Of a stretch of 60,000 nt of DNA, positions 13,071-26,270 are shown piece after piece. A program made the position numbers and the translations under genes. The DNA comes from Lingula anatina. Its lineage: Eukaryota; Brachiopoda; Lingulata; Lingulida; Lingulidae. The notes under the pieces were generated by a model, which saw nothing but the letters and a program-made list of their open reading frames with translations, was not told the DNA's origin and ran no database searches. Position 1 is the first letter of the stretch. Each line of letters begins with the position of its first letter. The stretch covers positions 312,001 to 372,000 of the forward strand of contig NW_019774770.1 of NCBI RefSeq assembly GCF_001039355.2, given 5' to 3'.

Positions 13071-14481
13071 GGGGCACGCCGGCAGAGCATGCTGTAATTT
13101 TGCAGTGACACCCTGACGTACGGGAGATAGGGGGATTCCCACGAAGATACAGGTACGTGGATGGTTTACAGTTTTCTGTGTGACCTCAGTGTGATCTCTC
13201 GTTTATGACTGAAAACAATTGCAGTTCTATTTGTCTCAGTGTTTTAAGCTTAAAAAACATATACATTCTCTACAGTGATTTCTTGATTCTCTTAATGAGA
13301 CATAAGATGTAGGGTTGGAAGGAATTTGTCTGCGATTTATCAACAAGTAAACCAAAACAAATATCAATGATTTTTTTAAAAATCAGGTAATAAAAAATTA
13401 CGTGGAAAACTAACAATTTACCCTTGGCAGTAACCTTTGATAACGAATATATATTTTGTGTGAATAAAAATAGGCTCGTTTTTTAGAAAAAGAAATCTGT
13501 GAAAAAACGTCAGCTAAAAAAATTGTTCAAACCAGGACAATAAATATTATCATTTAAATGCAGTATTTAATCCCCCAAACGTTTGGGTCAAAAAGTACAT
13601 GTTCATTATCTTGATATCAAATTTTGACCATTTGAAAAGTTGACAGTGGATTATTAAGGGTTGTGTTGGAGACAAAACAAACCAATCACTTCGGAGATAT
13701 TGAACCTTATGGGAACCAAACCGTTGGATAAAGCCGGTAACGTGATTGCCTTATTTGTAGAAGACGCATATTACAAAGTCAGAACATAATGACACTTAAA
13801 ACTGGAGGACTTAAACTGCTGTCAGCGAAGGACTAAGACATTATCAATTGCTGAATGGAGATGTCCTCTCATGTCGTAATCCCAGTCGGAGTGGATTAAC
13901 AGCTGGTTTCTAAGTGCCTTACATGCCGCAATAGCAACGGCGACGTGGAAAGACAATATTAAGTCAAGGACCGCTGAGACTCGAGTGAGTCAGCGACTCT
14001 GCTGACGTAGGGAGCTCGGGTTGAGATGTGATTATTGGTCCGCGACGCGGGTGCATTGAACGGTAGCCGTGGTAAGGTTCAAGTACCCTTTTGACCAGAC
14101 GTACCTGTATCACGAGGTACAGTGCTGACACGTGGATGTTTGTGTGCACGCGATTTTTAATCAATGGTCGTTAAGGATGTCAATTTCTGTGACACCCACG
14201 TGAAAATAAAGATTAATATATATCACAAAAATAAAGAGGCACTCATACACCTGTAAGTGGCTTATTTCGGTAAGAGTGTGCAGACAAATCTCTTTTTATT
14301 CATGAAAATCACAGATATCGATATACCTCTTAGAAGATTAAGTTTCTTGCCATTCCAGGTTGATTTCAGTTTGTAAATATACAGTAAACGGAGACCATAT
14401 GACGGTAACTAGACGCTGATAGTGAGTAAGAGCTGTCAAACAACATTTAAACGTAAAGGTTCATTTTTTCAGCTTGTAAAT

Positions 14482-17433
14482 ATGCAGAAAACTCACAGTT
14501 GTGCGGCGCTCCTTCTTGCCACACTAGCGTTTATGATGTTGGCGTTCACCTCAGCAAAGAGCATTTCCAGCGTTCAACACTCCAGGTGGGACAAAATTTG
14601 TACAATTTTATTTCAAACTTGTATTTAACAATCATTTACTTGGCTTTTTTCTAGATATCCTAAGTCCTACATCTCTCGTGCAAGAGCTCTTTCTATCTTT
14701 GATAAACATTTGTACACTTATCAAACCCGAAATTAGGAAGTCATAAGTTTTAACACTATTGCTATTTTAAAGCGTGAATACATAGTTTAGAATGAACAAA
14801 TGCCATATGCTTTAAATCAAACATTTCAATATCCCAGTCAAAGTATTGCATTCCAGCAAACAATTAGCGGTGGTTTTGTAAATATTCTGTTTGTTGCTTT
14901 TAAAGGCTTTCAGAAGGCCAATTGTACATTTCAAAGGAACTTGTTGCATGCTTTTGTCACCTTGTATCTGTCGTTTGTCATTTTTTATTGTAATACATAT
15001 ATATATATATGTGTGTGTGTGTGTATGCCAAATCTATAACAATATTGTGCTGTTTCATGAAACCATCTAGCAAGGAATGCTTGCTTGTTTTAGCTCTTTA
15101 TTTTTAATTCTATAACTGTCAAACGGCTATTCTGGCATCATCTTCCAAGAATAAGAATTTAAAAGGAAAGTAAGCAAAAAAAAAAAAAAAAAAAAGAAAA
15201 TGTCATTTAAAAAAAATAGAGCAAGCATTTAAATTTGAACTTTGTGAATTCTTTCATTATTATTGATATTTAATCAATCAACCAATCAAATGGCCAATCA
15301 ATCACTCTGAGATGATGATTTATACGTGTTGGGTAATTTGAGCATGTCGTCATGGGTGTATATGGTGTTGGTTTATGTTGTATATTTGTTGTAGACATCG
15401 GGTAAGGCGGCAGGGAGGAGATATGACAATAGCCGATCGTTTGGCGTGGCTTTCACAGAACATTAGACAACCAGTCGGCTGTTCAGACGCGGCCTGTGGA
15501 TTTGTCGATACAGATAAAATGTAGGTATATGTGTGTGTCGGTATAGTTACAGTGAGACTTGTGTGTCTGGGTATTTTTCTTGGATGTCACGGGTTGAGGC
15601 TACAACACAGTATATGACTTCCGTGAAATTTAGTAATACGGTGGTTCAAAACCTAAGGTGCGGTGCGTCATGCACGGTTGTGGAGCTGAGCGTGACTGCG
15701 GCGTGTGGAGGAGCATGACGAACCAACGCAGTACCATCGGCTGAAAGTGTGATGATTATTGCATGCCAAGGTCATGGGGAATGTGGTTACGGCGCGATGC
15801 ATGGCAGGGGCATGGGGAATTTGGTTACGGCGAGGTGCATGACAGGGGCATGGGTAGGAGCATGGGTAGCCAGGGGAACTGTTTCTTGAAACTTTTAAGC
15901 CTGCAAATTTCGCTAAACTATTAGACCGAAAATTTAGTTTATTTTGTCCCACGATGAATCAGGAGAAGTACAATTCAATGCAATATTGCACCTGTTTTAC
16001 AATAAGGAAACACACACACGCGCGCGCGCGCGCGTCTAATGTCTCCCTTAATTCGTACTATATTAAAGAGGGATACTATGGAATTATCTTGAAATGAATT
16101 TCAAATAGACCATTTTTTCTGCCTAAACGTTTAGACTAATTTGAAGGCTTGAGTTCAGAGAAACTGGTCCGTCGATAGATAGTTAGAACGTCTTCTCGTG
16201 ACTGATGACATTTTGGTTCTTACTCACGGCAGCCGAGTTAAGCGACAGTGGGCGGACGCGCGTATGGCTGAACTGTTGCCGCTGATGGGCCTTATGCGAG
16301 GGGGACCGGGGTCCGTTGCCCACGGCATGGTAGACCCCGCAGTGAAGTATGTGCTGGTATTTACATAACACACATGCTCGCGCGCATGTGGGCACACACG
16401 TGCATGCTTGCACACACATGCAATCTTTAAAGTATCTAAAATTGAATATGTCATATATTCTGTTTTGACGATATTTGAAATTTCTTAAAATTTCTTAAAA
16501 TTTCTTAAAATGAGTTAAAGGAATTCAGTATGAAGAAGTATTTCACTAAAATACCCCCACCCCAAGGAAAAAAGAGAAAGGGTATAATTTGTATTTTAAA
16601 TCTATTCTTCATGAAGGAATCATTTACTGAATGGAAACCTAAGCGATGTTCCGTTTGAAAAACAAACAAAAACAACCTACGTAAAATCTCTATCTATTTG
16701 CTGAAACATTCACAAATATTGCCATAAATTCTTTTAGTGATCATGAAACAGGATAATCAGTGTTTGATTGTTTACCATCGTTGCAAATGACTCTGCAAAT
16801 GAGGAACTGATAATAAATTGGCTCTAAAAGTGATCGAGTTGCAATGCAAAAAAAAAAATTATCCAATAGTGCGTCATCGTAAAGCTGTTAGCACAATGTG
16901 TCAAGTTAAGATTATGTTACTGTTTTTATTCTCTTTTAATTGGGAATCAATTTAATGGAAAAGGGATGATATTATGAAACCAAATGACAAACCCATGTTG
17001 GTCTAGGGTTACATTTGAGATACGTCAGATTAAGTGTGTGACTTATTGAAGATACTAAGCGGTTTTGTTGGAATGTAAATATTTTAAAAAATATGTACCT
17101 AGATACTCACATCGAATCTGATTGAGTTTTTTTTTCTTTGAAGGTTATATTAAAATGGTTTTAATTGTCTTAATAACTATTAAAGCTATCAATAAGTCCA
17201 TAATAGTTTATTTTCATTGTAATATTCTATGTAATAAACTACCTTAACCACTAAGTAAGAATACGTGAAACGACTCCATTGATTAATAGTTTGCCGTTTT
17301 CATTTAAAGTGGCAAGAGGAAGAGGGAGAGCACAGACTATTACTACAACAACGGCGAAAGCAGTTTTAGTGACCTCAGGAAAGAACGGATACTCCAAAGA
17401 CTGACACAGCTATTAATAGAAGGCAATCAATAG
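14482..17433 (+). CDS. Secreted peptide-hormone/neuropeptide precursor, 75 residues
   Basis: Structure: noncoding exon about 13,093-13,152; exon 2 14,473-14,585 (ATG 14,482); exon 3 17,310-17,433; 3' UTR exon from 17,893, with AATAAA at 17,957. Exon 2 ends CACTCCAG|GTGGGA in phase 2 and joins exon 3 as AG+T. Residues 1-25 are a strong signal peptide (hydrophobic ALLLATLAFMMLAF, cut after TSA). A short spacer ending in Gly36-Lys-Arg-Lys-Arg40 follows: a proprotein-convertase site whose glycine could amidate the preceding peptide. Residues 41-75 form a cysteine-free peptide with an acidic, tyrosine-rich start and a predicted amphipathic helix (about Phe54-Ile71, Leu/Ile every three to four residues). 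The stop TAG is the last three bases of exon 3, against a GTAAGG donor. I do not recognise the family. The layout (UTR exon, signal exon, hormone exon) and helical tail recall class B receptor ligands (secretin/PTH/CRH type), which is speculation. Confidence 0.62.
15000..15024. repeat. (TA)n(TG)n microsatellite
   Basis: An alternating TA run passes directly into a TG run inside the intron between the signal-peptide and hormone exons of the 75-residue precursor gene. Confidence 0.85.
15761..15855. repeat. 38-bp minisatellite, about 2.5 units
   Basis: Units begin GCATG(G/C)CA and contain CATGGGGAAT and GGTTACGGCG. Two nearly full units and a partial third are present, followed by shorter GGAGCATGGGTAG echoes. 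The stretch is GC-rich against the surrounding intron. Confidence 0.7.
16011..16034. repeat. (AC)n(GC)n alternating purine-pyrimidine tract
   Basis: CACACACA runs straight into CGCGCGCGCG. Such an uninterrupted alternating tract is a classical left-handed (Z) DNA former. It is intronic in the secreted-peptide gene. Confidence 0.8.
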
Positions 17434-17956
17434 GTAAGGGGCCCTCGAAACGTTCTTCATAATCAAGTAGATAATATTACGGACTTTCATGTTATACAAC
17501 TGAAACTGCGAGTGGCAGTGGCCCCTTTAAGGACATGCTAAACCAACACTATAAAAAGTTGTTGAAATAATCAGAAGGTTTAAGTGTGCTGGCGGTAGCC
17601 GTTTCTGTAAATCCTCGTTGACTGCTTATAAATTAATACAGCTTATAAAGTTGACGTTGTTAGGGCCCAAATTCAGACTTGAACTTAACTACATTTATTT
17701 TCCATTTTGCGAATTTACTAGTAGCACGCGACCAATACAAGCAGATCAAATAATTGGTCGGAAGAAGCGGCAAACGTCAACAGATCGGACTGTAAAATGC
17801 ATTGGCATAATAATGTCTATATGAAGTTTAGTTTTGAACAGATGGTGGTAGATCAATCAAGTAATGATTTCTTTTCCATTTGTCGTTTGCAGGAGTGGAG
17901 GTGCTACTTAAACAATGGCGAAGTGTCAGCCAAACGATATCTACTACAGCTGACGA

Positions 17957-17962
17957 AATAAA
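17957..17962 (+). terminator. Polyadenylation signal of the secreted-peptide gene
   Basis: AATAAA lies about 65 bases into the predicted last exon (acceptor TTTGCAG at 17,886-17,892). This would give a short 3' UTR after the stop at 17,431-17,433. Confidence 0.5.
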
Positions 17963-17989
17963 AACAAGAATCTCAGACGACTGCTCCTT

Positions 17990-20900
17990 TCTACTTAAAA
18001 AATGAAGTGAAAAAAAAAAGATTACGAGATGGTTAATAAATGAGACACCGAGTCATAAGTTGATCATCCAAACAAACATAAAGCAAAACGCTTCATTTTG
18101 AAGGGGAGAGGAAATGATTACGTGTTCAGCCACAGTAAGAAATTACATTGACGCTGGTATACCTGATAATTCCACTCATTGGACTTTTTAAAAGCGCAGT
18201 GGCATGATATTATTTATTATTATTTATTTTCTATTTATTTTACGACTATTAATAAAGGATGAAAATAAAAAATTGAAGAAACTTGCCAAATGAAAAAATT
18301 AGGTTGTTTTTATGATAACATCAAAGTTGGTTGAATGCAGGCTTAAGTATATTAAGGTGCTCATACATACAAAAACAATGGAAATTAAATGGTGTTAAAT
18401 TATGCTTCTTCCCGCACGAAAACGCAGTAGATGCTCCAGCGCAGTAGACTACTGCAATCATACTGCAAATATGCCTCAAATCTGCTTCGCATTGGGAGCT
18501 AATTAGCATATTTGAAACATGCTTCTATCATGCTGCTAATCTACTGCATTAATGCTCCTCCTCTGTACAACCCTATGTAATTTTTGAAGTAGAATTGCAG
18601 TAGGCTATACTGCATTTCTACTGCAAATATGCTCCACACCACTACTGCGTTAATGCTTCTTTGCTACTTCGATACTACTGCATTTTCGTGCGGGTTGCTA
18701 CAAGCCTTAAATTTGGAGATTTATTTATTTATTTATTTAAATAGATTTAATGGTTTCGCTGTAAAAGGCCATAGATTTGTTATTTTATTTATTTATTGTT
18801 ATTATTATTTTTGCAATAGAAAGCAGTGAAATTGTACACAAAACACAAAACACGTGTGCAAGCAATTATGGACAAGAACTAACCTCAAGTGAACATTCAC
18901 TGGGCCTCATATGACTATATTATTCCACACAGACAATATTTGCTGCAATGAAAATGATATTCGATATACATCATTAAACAATGATAAACTACATGTATTT
19001 GAGTAACGCCAGATCTTGGAACAATGAAGCCTTGATAGGTCTTTGTCATACAAATTACGCACTGTGCCTTTTAATTGCTGTATCTATATAGTTTCATTTA
19101 ACGTTGAAATAATCAATAATTGAAAGGAAATCTGACAAAGACCAGCAGCATTTGTTTACTTTCACGTTTGTACATGCCTTTGATCAAACATCATTTGGCA
19201 CATTGAAAACATCCGACAGTTTTATGGCTTTGCGTCGTCAGATTTAGTTTACATTAAACAAAAACGAAAGAATATTCGAAAAATTTTGAAAAAAGTCATT
19301 ACGCTGTCAGTTGCACGAAAAAAAAACTGCAAATCACGCTCTGATAACAGGGGAGTGGTCAGCCCCATGCTTGGTCATAGGACGGTGATGGCATAGATAT
19401 TTAAGGAAATATGACATCAGCAAGATTATCTTGAACCCAGTGCAAGGATTATCACATAAATTCTATCTTGTCAAAATATGCCCTTGATACAACATGTACA
19501 AGAACGTCAAGTTGATTCAAAATCATGTGAGATTCCATAATCTTAGTTATCAAAAACCATTCTGCGACAGTGTTGACTGGTTGGAAATTGGGTGCAATAA
19601 CTAGAGCATAGTTTGAGATGTAACATCTCGACATCATGAACCAATTATGTCGATTTTACGCGGATTTTTGCATTAATCTGTACGAAATAAATAAACCCAT
19701 TCACAAGCAAGTTCTCTGGAAAAGCAACCATACATAAAAAAAATTCATATGAATGGTAAAGGCATCAAAAATATAGAAAGTACTATACGAAAACGAGTTT
19801 TAAATGCACGTATATTCAACCTGGTACCCGGGTGTCGGAGGACACTGGAAACTCGGCTCTCTACTACATGCAATTGGAAACAGCACATGTTTCATTTGAA
19901 ACTCGGGAGTGAATTCCAGTCATCTTCTTTTGAATATCTAAATGCGTCGCAGGAGTCTCAGGGCGCTTAATGTTTTTTTTTCGGAGTCAATAAGTTTAAG
20001 TAGACAAAAACCAAATGAAAAGCAATCTAAATCACCTTTGGTAATTCTTTTCCGTATAGGAGCCTGAAAAGATTACTTTTGAAAGCTTCTTGTCTGATAA
20101 CAACACACTTCAAGCCCAAGTGGACTAGTAAAGCCCCAGTTGTAAAATTACTTCTAAGAAACTGAAAGAGGTATTAGTCATGGTTTTCTTGCTAATAATT
20201 ATATTTTCACTGATTATGTTAGAGGGTTTCCTGGAATTCTACCAGCCAAAATAATTTAGACAGCAGACCTTGCAAATATACAAGCAAGGGACGATGGCAG
20301 CACAAAAACAAGAGGCAAGGCTAAACTATATGACAATTAAAAAAAGGATTGTACCGGGTAACTTTGGAGAAAATGTTCGGACTTGGTTTATACTATAAAA
20401 CACACCATTCATACATGGATCAAGTGTATTTACTATTTACAAATGAGAGTCAATAAGGGACAATAAGTGTTATTATGCCACACATAGGAATAGACCGTTG
20501 AGCAGAGACGCGTACGAGCGAACTGGAGATTGATATTTTAGTATATTTCAAACCATACATTTTGGTCTAGTTTGAGCCAAGACAAACCAGTTGTAGTGCA
20601 CTGAAATGTAGCACTGTCCGTCTCTTAAAATCTCAAAGTTAGGACAAATTTCTGGTTTAATATTCTTTAGTGGACTGTCTCTTCCAGTCTCACTAAATTT
20701 ACAGTGAAAAAATGTGTCAACAAGCATGACGAGGGAGATGCAAGCGAGCACTTCACGGTGTTATTACATTTCTGAAGCAAACAGGTCAGATATAACATTA
20801 CTGCTCAGACATCAAAGTCCCTGGGCAAAAAAGAATGGAATTAATTCAGAATTCAAAAAGACAAGTAACATGTGTGTGGGTGTTAACATCTTTTTTTAAT

Positions 20901-23062
20901 TATATTATCATTCATTATGGGCTTCATTTCCTTGTGTAAATACTAATATTTCAATCCCAATTAAATCTTTTGGAATTAACAAACAAGATCACAATCATTA
21001 ACATGTGATAACATTAATTAACAGAGGGCCCACAGAGTATCTGCTGTTAAAATAACCCAATCAATGCATGTTGTACTCATGGAGCAAACAAATGATAGAA
21101 GAACATGCATGGGATTAACCCCATGGCATATAAAATACAACACAATACAATACAATGAGGACAAACTACAATTCAAATGTTACAACAATACTGGAATTGG
21201 TATGAAATAAGAAAGCCAAAGCAGCTACATTTACATTGTACACCACCGACAGGCATAAAAGCTGGGCAAAAGTAAGAGAAAGAACATATAATACTGAATT
21301 AAATACAAATTTCAATATAACAAACCATTTAACTTATAGGAGTGCTTAAAATCCAGTTTTCAAATGCTTTGAAAGAACTTGACCGATAACCCAGCTATTG
21401 AAAAACAACAAAGAAAAATAAGAATGAACAGACCAAAACAAAATTATGGTTTTACCAACTTGGATTGACAGTTAAAAAATAATAATAAACTGCAAAACAA
21501 CATAAACTGCTTATGTCACATTAAGACAGTTTACAATGAAAGTTCTTTAGGAATAAAAAATGTCATGAAATATACCAAACAAACTGGTAAAACTTTCCAT
21601 TGCAACAAATCTCATTAGTTTAAATTTGGTACTGGACAACTGGAAGAGTGTAAGTCACTCAAACATGCAATTCACAAAAATAACAACAAGATAAATTCTC
21701 ATATTAACTGTTATTAACTACTTATTTGGCACATTTTCTTCATAAAATGCCACATCTGTAAACCTTTTCAAAACAAACACTAACATACTAATGCACTGCC
21801 CCTTGGCATTATCTTTAACTACTAATCATAGTTTATAGAGACCATGAGGTAACTATGGAAACTACATTGTTATCAAAGGAGCAGCTATTGTCGATTTCAC
21901 AAAAGTGCCTTTATTTTAACCATCAGATAAAGGTCACATCCTAAGGAGGTTTTGACATATTACTACTCTTGAGTCTACTGACCTATCTGAGTATCAAAAC
22001 GGTGATTTTGTCCATAAAATAAAAATGTCCAACGTTAATTCATTAGATGCTTATCAGGTAACAATACAGCAATCACATGTGGGAAATCGGGTCAGATCTT
22101 CCAAAAAACAGATGGTGAGATAGGAAAAAAAAGCACTGCTAGCATTGCATAATTAAGTTCATTTAGTCTCTGAAATCCATCTTTTGACTTCAGAACCTAA
22201 ATGTCAAATCCCTAGACCTTGGCTGAGTTTTTAAGTTGGGCACAATAACATTCCATAACAGAATGTAACTTATTTACCTCAAGCTCATTTTGTCTAATTG
22301 AAAGGCTACACAGTCTCTGTTTAGGCACTCTTTGGTAATATCTTATTGACTTCAAACTGTTACACGGTAAGCTTTAAAAACTTTGATGGAATGGAAAATG
22401 CTACAGGGTTATACTACCATATTTTAAGTACAGGTTACTATAGAGATACAGAAAATTAATATTAAAAATATTGCAAACACAAAAATCTAAAAAGCCTATT
22501 CCCCTGTGACATGATAAACAACCTTAAGACTTATGAATACTACCTTTAACCAACCCCACTTTATATATGATTTTCTTAAGTAGAAGAGATACTATCAATA
22601 AGCAAAAGTAATTCTTTCTGAATATAGAAACAACCTGAGGTGACTGGCCTATAAAGCAATTGTGTAACATTTTTTTCCTCATAATAAACATATGATGGTG
22701 GTATTCCCAAATAAAATAGAGCAGATGGGATACATACTAAAGACTATTTGTTGTCTTATCTAAAACAGTTTCAAAGTTTGTTTAAGTCGCATAATGATTA
22801 TTGGACCTTTATATATATGAAAAGAGTCATTTTCCCATAAATTTCAACACTTTTTCCTTCTTCATCACCAAAATACATCATATCTAAAACTGTTGGCAAA
22901 AACAAGTGAGCAACTTTTTTTTAAATTTTGAGCCACTACAAACAGAGATGGAGACAGGTGAATTTCACTAATGCATGTAAAAAAAAATAATAATAAAAAA
23001 AAAGAAAAAAGAAAAATGCTCCTCAGTCACACCCAATTGTGCTATGTTAGAGCAAAACCTCT
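17990..23062. other. Intergenic and probable AGL 3' UTR, no protein gene seen
   Basis: No convincing coding exon was found. The left part holds TTA/TTTA-rich simple sequence (18,210-18,260; 18,720-18,800) and an intact inverted-repeat element (18,411-18,694). The right part, about 21.9-23.06 kb, is A-rich on the plus strand and may be the AGL 3' UTR. A minus-strand AATAAA at 21,910-21,915 is a candidate end, about 1.15 kb after the AGL stop. A CAATA-type run at 21,140-21,158 resembles a short-interspersed-element tail. Confidence 0.4.
18411..18694. mobile_element. Non-autonomous terminal-inverted-repeat element (284 bp)
   Basis: The left end CCCGCACGAAAACGCAGTAG and the reverse complement of the right end match at 19 of 20 positions. 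The interior is unusual: it is built mostly from variants of CTACTGCA and ATATGCTCC/AATGCTTC in both orientations, so subterminal repeats fill the element. No open frame is present. The flanks share only TT, so the target duplication is unclear. The superfamily is not assigned. Confidence 0.65.
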
Positions 23063-26000
23063 TTAGGACTTGCTTTTTCTTCGTTTCTGTGCCTTGGTGT
23101 CCATCTTCTCCAGATCATAGAGGACTTCCAGGACACAGGAGACACTCCATGCCTGGGCGGAGCTGCTGTGGCGACATGGCTGGAAGGTATAAAATAGTCA
23201 GGTTTACATATAACATGGTGATAGATCACCGCCCTGAGTTTCAGAGAATACTGGGAACTGTAGAGGTATGCTGAGAGTGGAGGTTAATTTCCAGTAAACT
23301 CAAAAACATAGGGTGTACACCACTTGGAAAACTGATATTAGAGCGCATTCAGAACAGGGGACTAACAGATCCCTGGATCAACTGTGTTGAAACAGAAAAA
23401 CAAAACAGAAAAATCAACTGACACAATTCCCTTGTCCTTCTGAAAAATCTGTTCACCTTTTCACTTACATATACTCAATGCAAGCTGTCTTTACTTTATT
23501 ATTCACCTACCTTGCCATTACTATTAGTGAGTTCTGGCAAGGACCTCCAGTGAGAACTGATAATCTCCTGGTGATGTTTGGACAAAATTCTCTTCACACA
23601 TTTCACCGTGTCATCCAGCAAGCCTGGCTTACTCTTGTCCAGGATCTTGGCAAACAGCAGCTTGGCACGTAGAAAGTACCCTATTGGCCACAGCCATTCC
23701 TGTGAATTATAATATATATAAAAAAATCAAATCAAAGAAAAAAAAAATAAAAACAATGTGGAAAGCATTGTAAAATTCAAATATAAGTAAGTGCCAACTG
23801 ACTTTTTGTTAGTACAATTCGAGTTATACCCATTTGTGCTAATACATCTGATACTTTCACTATTTATATTATTTATATTTACTTCTGTGTGTATCTTATT
23901 GCTGCACTGATCACACACATCTAACATTTCTAGTGTCTGGACCTGGACCTGGATACTTAGGACTACACGCGCGCAGACACACACATAAACACATACACAG
24001 ACTGATAACCCAGGGTGTTACTCACAGGTCCCTGGTGGTAGTTGAATCCTTTGGCTCTCTTTGGGTTTCCAGAGTCATCATCATTGTCATAATCTCCATC
24101 ATATGCCCAGTCACTGAAATACCAATAAAGTTATGCTTGATAATTTGGAGTCATTAAAAAAAAATCCAATATCAAAAGTATCAAACTTTCACCTTACTGA
24201 CTGGGTTTCATGTGATTCTGAAGGGAATTATTTTTCATATATTATTCAATCAAACCAGCATATGTTCATGACAAGTACGACAAAAAAAAAAAAAAAAAAA
24301 AAATACTATCTTTACTGCTGGTAGTTAATATCTGTTAAATTAGTCTTGATTGCAGCCTAATGGTTCTGAGTTCTTAGCAATTCTAAATCTTATCAATTGT
24401 GTGTATTTTTACCTAGGATCCAATGTTTTCATACCCAGAGGTCCCAGAAGCACATTCTCTGCCAGGGATAGGGCACTCCAAGCATTTGTGGGAGTGAACA
24501 ATTCTGGAGCCTTGAAAACACAAAAAGGAAGTTGGGTTGCAATCTTTAACAAATTAATCTTTCAATTGAAATTTCAAGTACAAAAAAGGCTTCTTCACAT
24601 AATCATTGCAAAACTAAGGTTCAAAAGGAAATTTGCATAAACTGGAGACTAAAGTAAATTTCTTCAATTTGAAAAGAAAAAGTCACCCACAAACTAAGAT
24701 TTTCATACTTAACCTCCCCAAAAAAACTAATATTATTAAAAAAATAATATATAAAAATTAAAAAATAAATAAATAAATAAAATTAAAACAAATGAATGGA
24801 ATTAAAAAAAAAAAAAAAAAAAGCTACAAAAGCCCACACAATGCTAAATTATTTTAAATTCTACCACAGTAATTAGCCATTAACAAAACATGATCACCAC
24901 TACAAAATGAAGTAAGTTAACCCTTAAACTGAATATTTCCATAGAGTTCTACACTACATACCACCACCATGGCCACACAGAAGTTGGGTCTCAGCTGGTA
25001 GTCAGCCCACTCATGGCTGGCACCATGGGAGTCCTTGTACATGCCTCGTTTGTTCACCAGGGAGGGGCGTGGTTCGTACTCTGGGACAGGACTGGTGTGG
25101 ATCCAGAAATATCTCTCAAAACTAGCCTGGATTTTCTTGTCCCAGTCCTTGAAGGTAATGGTCACTTCCTGAGCTGATGTGAGAGAAATGTTTCTTCCAT
25201 TATTCCCTTTTTTATACTTTATAAAACTGGACAGCAGAGTGGACAAAGTTTATATACTATGAACTGGTATAAAAGATACAAAATCTATGAATCCAGACTC
25301 ATATTTGGAAAAGTTACAAGTAAAATTTGATATAAACTGACTCTCTCAAGTAGATAATGAGTCTGATTTCTTCTATTTATTAGTTCTTTAAATGTTAAAA
25401 TTAAGTATTGTTAACCAATCAAAAAAATTACATGCAAAGCAGCCTGCATCAACACCATGTAAAACAATTCCAACTGTATGTAGTATTCTTACATTTTGTC
25501 TTTGCTTTCACTCCACTGTAAGGATAAGCTCCCTCTTCATTCATCCTTATCAACCACCTTAACACCGACTTACTGAGACCAATAAGTTCAACAGCTGAGC
25601 CATCTCTGTGAAAAAAAAGTCTAAAGTATACAAACAGAATAGTGCACAGCAAGAAGTTTAAATTATCTGCTTTTAAAAATATACAGCAACCAAACCTACG
25701 GTTGTTTTGATTTACAAAGTTCATTTTTATAGATTTCCCCCCTAACACTTTTCCAGCATATCAATACAAACACTTAAAAATATTTTTTAAACAAATAAAA
25801 TACAACTAAATTAATATTTGTTTTCACCTTGGAGTGGCAGGTTTTCCTTTATTCCCTGCCCGGTTTGAGCTGCCCATCTTGTCCATCCAGGTGCCACAGT
25901 TGTGGACATTACCTCCAGATATGAACCCTGTCTGCATGTCCACACTGGCCTGGACAGTGAAACCTGACCACAAAGATTAAAGCTAAAATATCCAGATTTT

Positions 26001-26213
26001 AAAATGTCTCAAAGTCATATTTTCTATGTCTGCATATTCTACAAAGCTATATAGTTTCCCCAACACAGACCGTGAAAACAATTTAAGTACCTGGTGTTGA
26101 TATTTCCTTCTGAAATGTGCATGGAAACAAGGCTGTGTAAGTCCCTGTCCAGTTTCATTAGATCTACACTGTTTAATTAAAAATGGTACAAGACATCAAA
26201 TCCAAGTGCATGG

Positions 26214-26270
<57 letters not shown>

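Noticed and set aside
17310-17433. Alternative acceptor at 17,323/17,324 for the hormone exon
   Set aside because: It gives a low-complexity Thr-rich frame with no processing site. The 17,310 acceptor preserves GKRKR and a patterned helix.
24962-25173. AGL exon 25 starting at the nearer acceptor (25,168)
   Set aside because: That choice creates a stop codon across the junction. The acceptor five bases earlier (exon start 25,173) gives SQEVTITF in frame.
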